Positions 42,510 to 51,193 of a stretch of DNA of 64,000 nucleotides are shown here, in pieces; position 1 is the first letter of the stretch, and each line of letters starts with the position of its first letter. This DNA is from Lachnospiraceae bacterium. Lineage in GTDB: Bacteria; Bacillota; Clostridia; Lachnospirales; Lachnospiraceae. The translations under genes and the position numbers were made by a program. The DNA lies in the NCBI GenBank assembly GCA_910574965.1, contig CAJTDB010000006.1, forward strand, positions 1 to 64,000, given 5' to 3'. The notes under the pieces were generated by a model. The model had not been told where the DNA came from, searched no databases, and saw only the letters and a program-made list of their open reading frames with translations.

Positions 42510-44018
42510 GTGGGAAAGTATCTGATCGGCCTTGATAACGGCGGAACATCCACAAAGGCAGCCGTTTTCGATCTTGTGGGCAATGAGATTGCGACAGCGG
42601 GAAAACATACGAAGACAATCACTCCCCAGCCCGGATATACGGAACGGGATATGGAGGAGCTTTGGCTTGCCAACTGTGAGTGTGTGAAAAAAGCACTGGA
42701 AAAGGCTGGAATTGATGGCCGGGATGTGCTGGGTATTGCAGTATGCGGACATGGAAAAGGACTGTATCCGTGGGGAAAGGACCAAAAGCCTGCATACAAC
42801 GGCATCATTTCCACTGATAACCGTGCGTGGAAATATCCAAAGAAGTGGTACGAGGAAGGCATTCATAAGGAACTTCACGGACAGCTTTGCCAGGAGCTGA
42901 TGGCCTGTCAGCAGGCAGCGCTGCTGGCATGGTTCAAAGATCATCACCGGGATGTCTACGACAACATTCAGTATGTGTTTTCCGTAAAAGATTATGTGAG
43001 GTTCCGGCTGACCGGCGAGGCTTACTGTGAGGCTACGGATATTTCCGGTTCCGGTCTTATGGATGTAAAAAATGCCCGATTTGACAAAGCTTTGCTTAAA
43101 AAGCTGGGAATTGGAGAAGTATACGGGAAGCTGGCTCCGGTGAAATATTCCTATGATCTGTGCGGAACGATCTGCGAAGAGGCTTCTGCGCTGACCGGTC
43201 TTCCAGTGGGAACACCGGTGGCCGGAGGTATGTTTGACATTGATGCCTGCGCAGTGGCGGCGGATGTGACTTCCCCCGAAGAGCTTGTGACCATTGCAGG
43301 TACTTGGAGCATCAATGAATTTATTTCTGAAGCGCCTATTATGGACGGAAATATATCGATGAACTCGCTGTTTGCTATCCCAGGCTACTATCTGGCAGAG
43401 GAGTGCAGCGCCACTTCCTCCGGAAATCTGGAATGGTATTTCGAGCACTGCATGAAAGACCAAAAGCTTCCGGAAGGAAAAAGCATTTATGAATACAGCA
43501 ACGAACTGGTGGAGGGTGTAAAAGCAGAAGAGAGCGATGTCTATTACCTTCCGTTCCTGTACGGCTCCAATGCCCATCCGCTTGGGAAAGCGGCATTTGT
43601 GGGACTTACGACTTATCATGAAACCGCACATATGCTTCGGGCTATTTACGAAGGTGTCGTGTTCTCCCACAGAAGGCACATTGATAAACTTCTGGCATCA
43701 AGAAAGCCTCCGAAGGCGATCCGCATGGCGGGCGGTCCGGTCCAGTCAAAAGTGTGGGTGCAGATGTTCGCGGATGTACTCGGATATCCGATCGAGACGG
43801 TTAGTGCCAGGGAATTAGGAGCGCTTGGATGTGCTATGGCAGCAGCAATCGCAGCGGGCGTCTATAAAGATTACAAGGAGGCGGCAGCACATATGGTGCA
43901 TATCTCAGAACGGATTTGTCCGGACCCTGAGAAGACCGCCATCTATCAGAAGAAGTATGAGAAATACATTTCCATAAGCAATGCCCTTGATACTGTCTGG
44001 GGACAGTTCGAGGTGTAA
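42510..44018 (+). CDS. lyxK: FGGY-family kinase, L-xylulose kinase-like
   Basis: 502 residues with a GTG start at 42510 (AGGAGG five bases before). The FGGY fold is clear: phosphate-binding loop YLIGLDNGGTSTKAAVFDL, catalytic region 'GIISTDNRAW', and 'YLPFLYGSNAHPLGKAAFVG', AIYEGVVFSHRRHIDKLL, MAGGPVQSKVWVQMFADVLG near the C-terminus. These last segments closely resemble LyxK/EryA-type kinases. A UlaE-like L-ribulose-5-phosphate 3-epimerase in the same cluster makes L-xylulose the best substrate (to L-xylulose-5-P). An erythritol or erythrulose kinase role is the main alternative. First gene of the operon. Confidence 0.72.
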   Translation: MGKYLIGLDNGGTSTKAAVFDLVGNEIATAGKHTKTITPQPGYTERDMEELWLANCECVKKALEKAGIDGRDVLGIAVCGHGKGLYPWGKDQKPAYNGIISTDNRAWKYPKKWYEEGIHKELHGQLCQELMACQQAALLAWFKDHHRDVYDNIQYVFSVKDYVRFRLTGEAYCEATDISGSGLMDVKNARFDKALLKKLGIGEVYGKLAPVKYSYDLCGTICEEASALTGLPVGTPVAGGMFDIDACAVAADVTSPEELVTIAGTWSINEFISEAPIMDGNISMNSLFAIPGYYLAEECSATSSGNLEWYFEHCMKDQKLPEGKSIYEYSNELVEGVKAEESDVYYLPFLYGSNAHPLGKAAFVGLTTYHETAHMLRAIYEGVVFSHRRHIDKLLASRKPPKAIRMAGGPVQSKVWVQMFADVLGYPIETVSARELGALGCAMAAAIAAGVYKDYKEAAAHMVHISERICPDPEKTAIYQKKYEKYISISNALDTVWGQFEV

Positions 44019-44043
44019 TTATAGAAAAAGGAGGTTAAAAAGT

Positions 44044-45129
44044 ATGGCAGCAAAAGGCAGCGCGCCGAAGACCATGAAGGCACTGGTGGCGTACAGCAAA
44101 GACGATTATCGTTTTGAACCGGAGTATCCGGTGCCCGAATGCGGTCCGGATGATATTATCATCAAGACTGAGGCATGCGGGATCTGTGCGGGTGACTTAA
44201 AGTGCAGTCATGGCGCGGCGATGTTCTGGGGAGATGAGGTGCAGCCCTCCTGGGTAAAACCGCCCTTCATTCCGGGACATGAATTTTTCGGGAGGATCGT
44301 CCAGATGGGCGAGAATGTGGAAGGCTATGAGCTGGGTGACCGGATCACGGCGGACCAGATCGTACCATGTGGGAAATGCCGGTTCTGCAAGGATGGACAC
44401 TATTGGATGTGCCAGCCTCATGATATGCTCGGATTCCAGTCTTACAACAATGGCGGTATGGCAGAGTACGTAAGATATCCGAAAAACTGTGTCATCAGCA
44501 AAGTTCCGGAAGAAATGACATTAGAGCAGGCATTGCTCATTGAGCCGTATGGCTGTTCTAAGCACGCGGTAGACAGAGGCAGCATCACCAATGAAGATGT
44601 GGTCGTGATCTCCGGTGCAGGAACACTGGGACTTGGCATGATTACTTACGCAAGAATGAAAAATCCAAAGCTTCTGATCGTTCTGGATATGCAGCAGAAC
44701 CGTCTGGACAAGGCGAAAGAGTTCGGTGCAGATCTGGTGTTCAATCCAGGTGAGTGTGATATTGACAAAGAGATCAAGGCACTGACCGACGGATACGGAT
44801 GCGATGTCTATATCGAGGCAACGGGCAATCCGGCAAGCGTAATCCAGGGACTTACCATCGTTCGCAAACTGGGAAGATTCGTAGAGTTCAGTGTATTTGG
44901 AAAAGCGACGACCGTAGACTGGTCCATTATCGGTGACCGGAAAGAGCTTGATATTCTCGGCGCTCATCTGAGTCCTTATGCGTATCCTTTTATCATTGAA
45001 AATATGACCAAAGGAAACTTAAAGACAAACGGCGTTGTATCCAGCATCTTCAAGTTAGAAGAGTGGGAAAAGGCATTCGAGTATGCTACAGGCGTACACG
45101 GAGATTTTAAAGTAGCATTTAAATTCTGA
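44044..45129 (+). CDS. Zinc-dependent polyol dehydrogenase (MDR family)
   Basis: 361 residues. ATG 44044 follows AAAGGAGG. Catalytic zinc ligands lie in EACGICAGDLKC and PGHEFFG. The four-Cys structural zinc loop is CGKCRFCKDGHYWMC. The Rossmann NAD site is ISGAGTLGLGMITYARM. The sequence resembles sorbitol/erythritol/threitol-type dehydrogenases. In this operon it most likely oxidises xylitol or L-arabinitol at C4 to L-xylulose for the kinase encoded 25 bases upstream. Substrate assignment rests on context. Confidence 0.8.
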   Translation: MAAKGSAPKTMKALVAYSKDDYRFEPEYPVPECGPDDIIIKTEACGICAGDLKCSHGAAMFWGDEVQPSWVKPPFIPGHEFFGRIVQMGENVEGYELGDRITADQIVPCGKCRFCKDGHYWMCQPHDMLGFQSYNNGGMAEYVRYPKNCVISKVPEEMTLEQALLIEPYGCSKHAVDRGSITNEDVVVISGAGTLGLGMITYARMKNPKLLIVLDMQQNRLDKAKEFGADLVFNPGECDIDKEIKALTDGYGCDVYIEATGNPASVIQGLTIVRKLGRFVEFSVFGKATTVDWSIIGDRKELDILGAHLSPYAYPFIIENMTKGNLKTNGVVSSIFKLEEWEKAFEYATGVHGDFKVAFKF

Positions 45130-45159
45130 CCAAAGTAAAGAAAAGGGAAAGGTATCGTT

Positions 45160-46644
45160 ATGAAAAAAAGATTATTGGCGTTGACTCTTGGCGTAAGTAT
45201 GACAGCAGGTCTGCTTTCAGGCTGCGGCGGCGGTTCCAATGACACACCGGCAACGACTCCGGCAGACAATACGACGGAAGCTCCGGCGTCAGATGAAGGA
45301 ACAGATACTCCGGCGGCTGACAACACGGCAGCAGCAGGAGAATTTAACTGGAAAGCATATGAAGGAACACAGATCGATGTTCTGTTCAGCGAGCATACCT
45401 ATGCAGATGCAGTGGAGGCAAAGCTGGCGGATTTCGAAGCTCTGACCGGTATCAAGGTCAACTATTCTTCCATGCCGGAGTCCAACTACTTCGACAAACT
45501 GAATGTAGAGCTCAGCAGCCATTCCGGTACACCGGATGTGTTCATGACCGGTGCATATCAGTCATGGGAGTATGCAAGTGCAGGCAATATGGAGCCTCTT
45601 GAGAACTACATCAGCGATGCATCTTTGACCAATCCGGATTATGATTATGCAGATTTCATCCCCGGCGTAATTGATGCTCTGAAGTGGGACTGCGTACCGG
45701 GCCACAAAGTAGGAAGCGGTTCTCAGTGGGCACTTCCTATGGGATGGGAGATCAACATCCTTACATATAATAAAGATGTTCTGGCAGAGAATAACTTGGA
45801 AGCTCCCAAGACTGCAGAAGAACTTCTGAATGTAGCAAAATCTCTTCACGAGTTCAACGGAAGCGGAACCTATGGTCTTGCACTTCGCGGAACTGCTGAC
45901 TGGGGAACCATCCATCCGGCTTATATGTCCATGTATTCCACCTGGGGTGCAAAAGACTTTGAAGTTGTTGACGGAAAACTGGTCAGCCAGGTAGACTCTC
46001 CGGAAGCGATCGCTATGACGGATTATTGGGTGCAGCTTGTCAAAGAAGGCGGCGCTCCTCAGTGGAGTACTTACGGATGGGAGCTTGCAGGTGCCGATCT
46101 TGGCGCAAGAAAAGCTGCTATGATGTGGGATGCAGACAGAGGCGGATATACTCAGAATGTGGCAGGCGCATCTGCTGAGGCAGGAAACCTTGCATTCGGC
46201 ATGATCCCGTATCCGGAATCTGCAGGCAAAACCGAAGCAGATATGAAATCCAACCTGTGGACCTGGTCTATGGCTATGAATGCGGACTCTTCCAAGAAAG
46301 AAGCAGCATGGTACTTCATGCAGTACTTCACTGGTCCTGAGTTCATGCTTTGGTCCGGTACAGAAGGTGCATGTACCGATACACCTCGCCAGTCCGTACT
46401 TGAGAGCGAAGCATACAAGGCAGCAGTTGCAGATGCAGAAGGTTACTTCGAGGCATTCAGCACTCTGAAAGATACCGCAAGCATCTTCTTTACTCCGCAT
46501 CCGTACTTCTCTGAGACGACAACGGAATGGGCGAAGACTCTGCAGGATCTGGTTGTAAGCAACAAGTACAGCTCCACAGAAGAAGCTATGAAACAACTGA
46601 AAGAGACCATGGATGCCATTGTGTCGGATCTGGACGTGGAATAA
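45160..46644 (+). CDS. Carbohydrate/polyol ABC transporter substrate-binding lipoprotein
   Basis: 494 residues. It has a lipoprotein signal (MKKRLLALTLGVSM... lipobox SGCG) and a Thr/Ala/Asp-rich tether (~27-60). The family-1 solute-binding fold includes 'IDVLFSEHTYADAVEAKLAD', FEALTGIKVNYSSMPE, GTPDVFMTGAYQSWEYA and LPMGWEINILTYNKDVL. It binds the substrate outside the membrane and delivers it to the two permeases. A hairpin with T tract after it would leave it expressed above the rest of the operon. Confidence 0.9.
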   Translation: MKKRLLALTLGVSMTAGLLSGCGGGSNDTPATTPADNTTEAPASDEGTDTPAADNTAAAGEFNWKAYEGTQIDVLFSEHTYADAVEAKLADFEALTGIKVNYSSMPESNYFDKLNVELSSHSGTPDVFMTGAYQSWEYASAGNMEPLENYISDASLTNPDYDYADFIPGVIDALKWDCVPGHKVGSGSQWALPMGWEINILTYNKDVLAENNLEAPKTAEELLNVAKSLHEFNGSGTYGLALRGTADWGTIHPAYMSMYSTWGAKDFEVVDGKLVSQVDSPEAIAMTDYWVQLVKEGGAPQWSTYGWELAGADLGARKAAMMWDADRGGYTQNVAGASAEAGNLAFGMIPYPESAGKTEADMKSNLWTWSMAMNADSSKKEAAWYFMQYFTGPEFMLWSGTEGACTDTPRQSVLESEAYKAAVADAEGYFEAFSTLKDTASIFFTPHPYFSETTTEWAKTLQDLVVSNKYSSTEEAMKQLKETMDAIVSDLDVE

Positions 46645-46689
46645 GAGACAGCAACATCCGGTAGTTTCGGATATTTGAGAACGATCATG

Positions 46690-46728
46690 TGCAAGGAGGG
46701 GCAGGGAATATTCCCTCCTTGCATTTTT
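46690..46728 (+). terminator. Intra-operon hairpin/partial terminator after the binding protein
   Basis: TGCAAGGAGGG (46690-46700) pairs with CCCTCCTTGCA (46713-46723) and is followed by TTTTT. Located between binding protein and permease genes, it likely reduces downstream expression, as in other binding-protein operons. Confidence 0.75.
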
Positions 46729-46761
46729 CATATTTTCTATAAAATCATTTGAGGTAAAAAA

Positions 46762-47691
46762 ATGGGTAAGAATAATCGAAATAAAGCAGAAGATCTGAAT
46801 ACGGTTCCATTTAAAACCCGTGTTCGTCCATATCTGATCGTTGCCCCCTCACTTATCATTACGATCGGAATTATGATTCCTTTTGTGATGGCTATCTGGT
46901 TTTCACTGACCAATTATTCCTTTAAGCTGCCGAACCATAAATTCGTCGGGCTGAAGAACTGGGTGGATGTTCTGTCCTCTGGTACCTTTTGGAATGCGCT
47001 TCTGGTATCTCTGCTGTACGGTATAATTTCTACTGTCGTGGAGATGGCCATAGGCATGGGGGTTGCCATACTTTTAAATAATCTGAATAACAAACTTTCC
47101 AAGATCCTCCGGGTGCTTCTTGTTTTCCCGCTGATGGTTGCTCCGGTAACGGCTACCATCGTCTGGCAGTTGATGCTGAACAGTTCCGTAGGTATTGTGG
47201 AGAAACTTTTGAACGTCTTTGGAATATTCAATTTCCCGTGGGCGGCAAGCCCCAATACGGCCCTTATGACCGTTGTCATGATCGATGTATGGGTCAATAC
47301 GGCATTTATTATCCTGCTGGTGCTGGCAGGTCTGCAGTCCCTTCCGAAGTCTCCTTTTGAGTCTGCGAAGATCGACGGCGGAAGTGCATGGTTTAATTTT
47401 ATCAACCTGACACTGCCTATGTTAAAGCCCAGTCTGTATATTGCCCTTTTGTTCCGTCTTATGGCGGCACTTCAGGAGTATGCGGTCATCTTTGCGCTGA
47501 CCAAGGGAGGACCTGGGGATTCCCTTATGTCCCTCTCTCTGACAGCTTACCAGACCGGATTCCGGTTCCAGAAGTTCGGCTCAGCCCTGCCTTATATTCT
47601 TGTTCTTTGGCTGATCGTCAATGTGGCAGCAAAACAGATCGTGAAGAGACAGCGTGCGGCTCAGAAACAGGCTGCCGGTCTGGAAGAGTGA
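46762..47691 (+). CDS. ABC transporter permease, MalF/UgpA type
   Basis: 309 residues with six helices and the cytoplasmic EAA loop 'ESAKIDGGSAWFNFINLTLP' that contacts the ATPase. The N-terminus is basic (KNNRNKAEDLN). GAGGTAA precedes ATG 46762. It forms the channel together with the next gene, 23 bases downstream. Sugar/polyol family CUT1. Confidence 0.92.
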   Translation: MGKNNRNKAEDLNTVPFKTRVRPYLIVAPSLIITIGIMIPFVMAIWFSLTNYSFKLPNHKFVGLKNWVDVLSSGTFWNALLVSLLYGIISTVVEMAIGMGVAILLNNLNNKLSKILRVLLVFPLMVAPVTATIVWQLMLNSSVGIVEKLLNVFGIFNFPWAASPNTALMTVVMIDVWVNTAFIILLVLAGLQSLPKSPFESAKIDGGSAWFNFINLTLPMLKPSLYIALLFRLMAALQEYAVIFALTKGGPGDSLMSLSLTAYQTGFRFQKFGSALPYILVLWLIVNVAAKQIVKRQRAAQKQAAGLEE

Positions 47692-47714
47692 CAGAGGAAG
47701 GAGGAAGTTAGAAT

Positions 47715-48539
47715 ATGAATAATGGAAAAAAACGTCTGGGTTATGCAGTACAGAATCTGCTGCTGATCATATATGCAGTCTTTGCCCTGTTTCCTCTGAT
47801 CTGGATGTTTATCATATCCTTAAAGAGCGATACGCAGGTGTTTACCACTACTTTTGTGTTCACACCCACATTAAGCAATTATAAAGAAGTGCTGCTGCGC
47901 TCGGATTATGTCAGCTATATGATTGACAGTCTGATTATCTCCGGCGGAGCGGTAATTGTGTCGGTAATTGTAGGCGTCCCGGCAGCTTATGCACTGGCAA
48001 GATACAATTTCCACAGAAAGGAAGATCTGGCGTTCCAGATCCTTTCCTTCAAATTCGCACCGGAGATTCTTGTGGTGCTGCCCCTGTTTATGATCTACCA
48101 GAAGCTTGGACTGTATGATTCTTATCTTGGACTGATTTGGGTATATCAGCTAATTTCCATGCCGCTTCTGATCTGGGTGGTCCGGGGATATTTTGAAGAT
48201 ATCTCTGTAGAAATTGAATATGCGGCGCAAGTGGATGGGTACACCTGGTACCAGATTTTCTTTAAAATGCTCGTGCCGCTTATCAAGCCGGGTCTGGTGT
48301 CCGCTGCGCTTCTGGCATTTATCTTTGCATGGAACAGTTTTACGTTCCCGCTGATCCTGGCAGGAAGAGAGATTCAGCCGATTACGGTTGCAATCACAAA
48401 ATATCTTGGTACCGATACGGCTCATTACGGACAGTTGGCAGTGGCAGCTACCGTTTCTGCAGTGCCGGCTATGATCTTTGCTCTGTGCATACAAAAACAT
48501 CTGGTGCGTGGCTTGAGCTTCGGCGCCGTGAAGGGATAG
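47715..48539 (+). CDS. ABC transporter permease, MalG/UgpE type
   Basis: 274 residues, six helices, EAA loop 'EYAAQVDGYTWYQIFFKMLV' followed by PLIKPGLVSAALLAFIFAWN. Strong AAGGAGGAAG before the start. Second channel subunit of the CUT1-type importer; tightly spaced to the ATPase gene (7 bases). Confidence 0.92.
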   Translation: MNNGKKRLGYAVQNLLLIIYAVFALFPLIWMFIISLKSDTQVFTTTFVFTPTLSNYKEVLLRSDYVSYMIDSLIISGGAVIVSVIVGVPAAYALARYNFHRKEDLAFQILSFKFAPEILVVLPLFMIYQKLGLYDSYLGLIWVYQLISMPLLIWVVRGYFEDISVEIEYAAQVDGYTWYQIFFKMLVPLIKPGLVSAALLAFIFAWNSFTFPLILAGREIQPITVAITKYLGTDTAHYGQLAVAATVSAVPAMIFALCIQKHLVRGLSFGAVKG

Positions 48540-48546
48540 GTGCGAT

Positions 48547-49710
48547 ATGGCAAGAATACAGTTGGAAAATGTGAAAAAATCCTTCGGCAAGGTGCAGGCT
48601 TTAAATGGCATCAACATTGATGTGAAAGATAAGGAGTTTTTTGTACTGTTCGGACCTGCAGGCGCGGGCAAGACAACAATTCTGAACTGCATTGCCGGCA
48701 TCAACCTGCCGGAAGAAGGCATGGTCCGGTTTAATGGTGAGGTGGTCAATCTGGTTGATCCCGCTCACCGCAATGTGGCTATGGTATTTGAAAATTATGC
48801 GCTGTATCCGCAGATGACGGTTTATGACAATATGGCAGCGGCTCTTCGGAGCAATCTGTACAAGACCGATGAGGAAACCATTAAAGAGAAAGTCCATGCG
48901 GCAGCACGTATGATGAAAATGGAGAACCTGCTGGAGCGTCTTCCAAGTCAGCTTTCCAATGGACAGAAGCAGCGTGTGGCCATGGGACGTGCGCTGGTTC
49001 GCACGCCGAATGTGTTCCTGATGGATGAGCCGCTGGCCCATTTGGACGCGAAGCTTCGCAACGCCATGCGTACGGAGCTGAAGGAGATGCAGGCAAATCT
49101 GGGATCTACCTGTATCTATGTAACCCATGACTTTATGGAAGCGATGGCATTAGGAGATCGGATTGCTATTATCAACAAAGGTGAGATTGTGCAGATTGGT
49201 TCCGGAGATGAGATCTATTATATGCCCTGCAACGAATTTGTGGCGCAGCTTATGGGGGATCCGCAGATTAACATCCTTCCCGGTGAAATCAAAGAGTCCG
49301 GGAAAGGCTATGAGTTCTGTTTCCAGGCAAATGGACAAAAACTTGCAGTCCCCATGCCGGAAGAGAAAGCGCTCTTTCAGAACATTCGCAGGGCTGGTCT
49401 TAAAGAGACCGATATGGGACTGCGTCCGCAGAATGTGAAATATTCCTTCACACCGAAAGAAGGCTATTTTAAGACGACCGTATACAGCTATGAAAGTATC
49501 GGCAACAAGTCTGTAATTATGGCGGACTGCGGAGACTATCAGTTGCGCATGATTGCGCCGAACGGTCTGAAGATTCAAATCGATCAGGAGATCTATGTCA
49601 GTCTGGAAGTGGATCATTCCATGTTCTTTGATCCGCAGACAAAGGAATATGTGAGCAGATATGACGAGGAATCCATCCGGGCATTTGCAGTGGAACAGGA
49701 GGTGAGATGA
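48547..49710 (+). CDS. ABC importer ATPase 1 (UgpC/GlpS-like)
   Basis: 387 residues. Walker A GPAGAGKTT, Q-loop VFENYALYPQMTVYDN, signature LSNGQKQR (with Asn instead of the usual Gly), Walker B VFLMDEPLAHLD and H-loop YVTHD. The C-terminal ~130 residues form a TOBE/MalK-like regulatory domain. Its neighbour encodes a second, different ATPase, as in glycerol importers GlpS/GlpT, so the transporter should use an asymmetric ATPase pair. The LSNGQ deviation may weaken one ATP site. Confidence 0.92.
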   Translation: MARIQLENVKKSFGKVQALNGINIDVKDKEFFVLFGPAGAGKTTILNCIAGINLPEEGMVRFNGEVVNLVDPAHRNVAMVFENYALYPQMTVYDNMAAALRSNLYKTDEETIKEKVHAAARMMKMENLLERLPSQLSNGQKQRVAMGRALVRTPNVFLMDEPLAHLDAKLRNAMRTELKEMQANLGSTCIYVTHDFMEAMALGDRIAIINKGEIVQIGSGDEIYYMPCNEFVAQLMGDPQINILPGEIKESGKGYEFCFQANGQKLAVPMPEEKALFQNIRRAGLKETDMGLRPQNVKYSFTPKEGYFKTTVYSYESIGNKSVIMADCGDYQLRMIAPNGLKIQIDQEIYVSLEVDHSMFFDPQTKEYVSRYDEESIRAFAVEQEVR

Positions 49711-50831
49711 TGGCAGGTCTGACACTGAAACATGTATTTAAACGTTATGAAAATTCCGGCAAGAAGAAGCAGCAGAAAAATGATTTTGCAGTTAAGGATC
49801 TGAACCTGCTCTGCGAGCAGGGAGAATTTGTCGCACTTCTAGGACCGTCCGGCTGCGGTAAGACGACGACTCTGCGTATGATCGCCGGTCTGGAAGAGAT
49901 TACCGACGGCGAGATCTATATCGGAGAGCGTCTGGTCAACAATCTGCATCCTAAGGACCGCAACATTGGTCTGGCATTTGAAGATTATGCGATGTATCCG
50001 CCGCTGAACGTCTATGGAAATGTGGCGTTTAACCTTCGGGCAAAGGGTGTGGACAAAGGGGAGATTGACAAGCGGGTACGTGAGATCGCACCGCTTATGC
50101 AGATTGATGACATTCTGGATAAGATGCCGGTGAAACTGTCCGGCGGTCAGAAACAGCGTGTAAACATTGCCCGTGCCATCATCCGGGAGCCGGAACTTCT
50201 TCTGATGGATGAGCCGCTGTCTCATCTGGACGGCAAGGCACGGCAGTCCATGAGGGTGGAGATCAAGCGTCTGATCAACAAGATCAAGTGTACGACGATA
50301 TATGTCACGCATGACCAGTTGGAGGCTATGTCTTTGGCAGATAAGATCGCCATCATCAATTTTGGCGTTCTGCAGCAGTTCGGCACTCCTTCTGAGGTAT
50401 ATGACGATCCGGTGAATGAGTTTGTGGCATCCTTTATCGGCGAACCGCCCATGAACATTCTGGAGACGACGATTATCAAAGATGACGGAACGTTTTTCTT
50501 TACATTCCAGAACAGTAATCTGAAGATTGCGGTTCCGTCAAGGTATTACAGTGTGGTCAGCGACGGTTTCCGGTGCAAGATGGGCGTACGCCCCATGGAC
50601 GTGCTGGTAGGCGGCGAAGATTCCAAAGGAACACCGGAAGAGATCGCGACTTTTGAGAACCTGGGTGATGAAAGAAGAATCGGTATCCGGGTAGGTGATA
50701 TGCTGTTGATGCTGATTACGGAAGACGAGAAACGCTACCGCAGCGGAGATATTATCAAGCTGGAAGTCCGTGAGGAGAAAACGCATCTGTTTGATATTGA
50801 AACCGGCAACCGCATCCGTGAACAAGGGTGA
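49707..50831 (+). CDS. ABC importer ATPase 2 (GlpT/UgpC-like)
   Basis: 374 residues; the ATG overlaps the preceding stop (ATGATGG; 49710 is an alternative). Motifs are canonical: Walker A GPSGCGKTT, Q-loop AFEDYAMYPPLNVYGN, signature LSGGQKQR, Walker B LLLMDEPLSHLD, H-loop YVTHD, then a TOBE-like C-terminus. Pairs with ATPase 1. Together with the two permeases, binding protein and the 37-residue peptide downstream, it completes the importer. Confidence 0.92.
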   Translation: MMAGLTLKHVFKRYENSGKKKQQKNDFAVKDLNLLCEQGEFVALLGPSGCGKTTTLRMIAGLEEITDGEIYIGERLVNNLHPKDRNIGLAFEDYAMYPPLNVYGNVAFNLRAKGVDKGEIDKRVREIAPLMQIDDILDKMPVKLSGGQKQRVNIARAIIREPELLLMDEPLSHLDGKARQSMRVEIKRLINKIKCTTIYVTHDQLEAMSLADKIAIINFGVLQQFGTPSEVYDDPVNEFVASFIGEPPMNILETTIIKDDGTFFFTFQNSNLKIAVPSRYYSVVSDGFRCKMGVRPMDVLVGGEDSKGTPEEIATFENLGDERRIGIRVGDMLLMLITEDEKRYRSGDIIKLEVREEKTHLFDIETGNRIREQG

Positions 50832-50851
50832 TTGGAATTAGTATCGAAAGA

Positions 50852-50984
50852 CAGATGCGGAACTATAAAGGACCTAGTCAGCATCTGCCTGGAGATGCCG
50901 GAAGTATTTTCAAGAACGGATGTGAAGGAAAATGCTTCCAGTTATGGGGTATCGTAAGGCAGATGCGGAACTATAAATAGGAGG
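50852..50984 (+). repeat. Leader repeats 3 and 4 with a nested stem structure
   Basis: CAGATGCGGAACTATAAAGG (50852-50871) and CAGATGCGGAACTATAAATA continuing into GGAGG (50960-50984) are 108 bases apart. Between them GCATCTGCC (50881-50889) pairs perfectly with GGCAGATGC (50958-50966). Inside that, GGAAGTATTTTC pairs with GAAAATGCTTCC. Folding would tie up the start of repeat 4 next to the ribosome-binding site of the 37-residue gene. Confidence 0.65.
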
Positions 50985-50992
50985 CAATCACT

Positions 50993-51106
50993 ATGACCAT
51001 ATTTGCTACTGTACTTTCTGTCGTGATCCTGGCCGTACTTGCATGGCAGATCTGGGGATCTGTCTGGAACATCCTTGCCATTGTGCTTGAACTGTTTCGG
51101 TCATGA
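50993..51106 (+). CDS. 37-residue single-helix membrane peptide in the ABC operon
   Basis: ATG 50993 has AGGAGG nine bases upstream. MTIFATVLSVVILAVLAWQI then WGSVWNILAIVLELFRS is almost entirely hydrophobic, giving one helix or a bent hairpin. It lies between the second ATPase and the operon terminator and has its own structured leader. Such miniproteins can stabilise or tune transporters, but no homologue is recognised and its role is unknown. Confidence 0.65.
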   Translation: MTIFATVLSVVILAVLAWQIWGSVWNILAIVLELFRS

Positions 51107-51118
51107 TTTTAGAGAAAA

Positions 51119-51146
51119 GGGGCTTCCGCCTGCGGAGGCCCTTTTT
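51119..51146 (+). terminator. Rho-independent terminator after the ABC genes
   Basis: GGGGCTTCCGC pairs with GCGGAGGCCC and is followed by TTTTT. The epimerase gene begins 48 bases later, so it may depend on read-through or its own promoter. Confidence 0.85.
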
Positions 51147-51193
51147 GGTTGAAATGAAAACTACCATATAATAAAATAGGAGTGTGAAATATA

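Noticed and set aside
42291-43679. 462-codon minus-strand open frame
   Set aside because: It lies antisense to the kinase gene in a codon-biased region, its translation is rich in His/Cys/Phe with no domain, and it lacks a ribosome-binding site. It is a shadow frame.
45562-46731. 389-codon minus-strand open frame
   Set aside because: Antisense to the binding-protein gene, which has a clear lipoprotein signal and family motifs. The minus frame has no recognisable domain.
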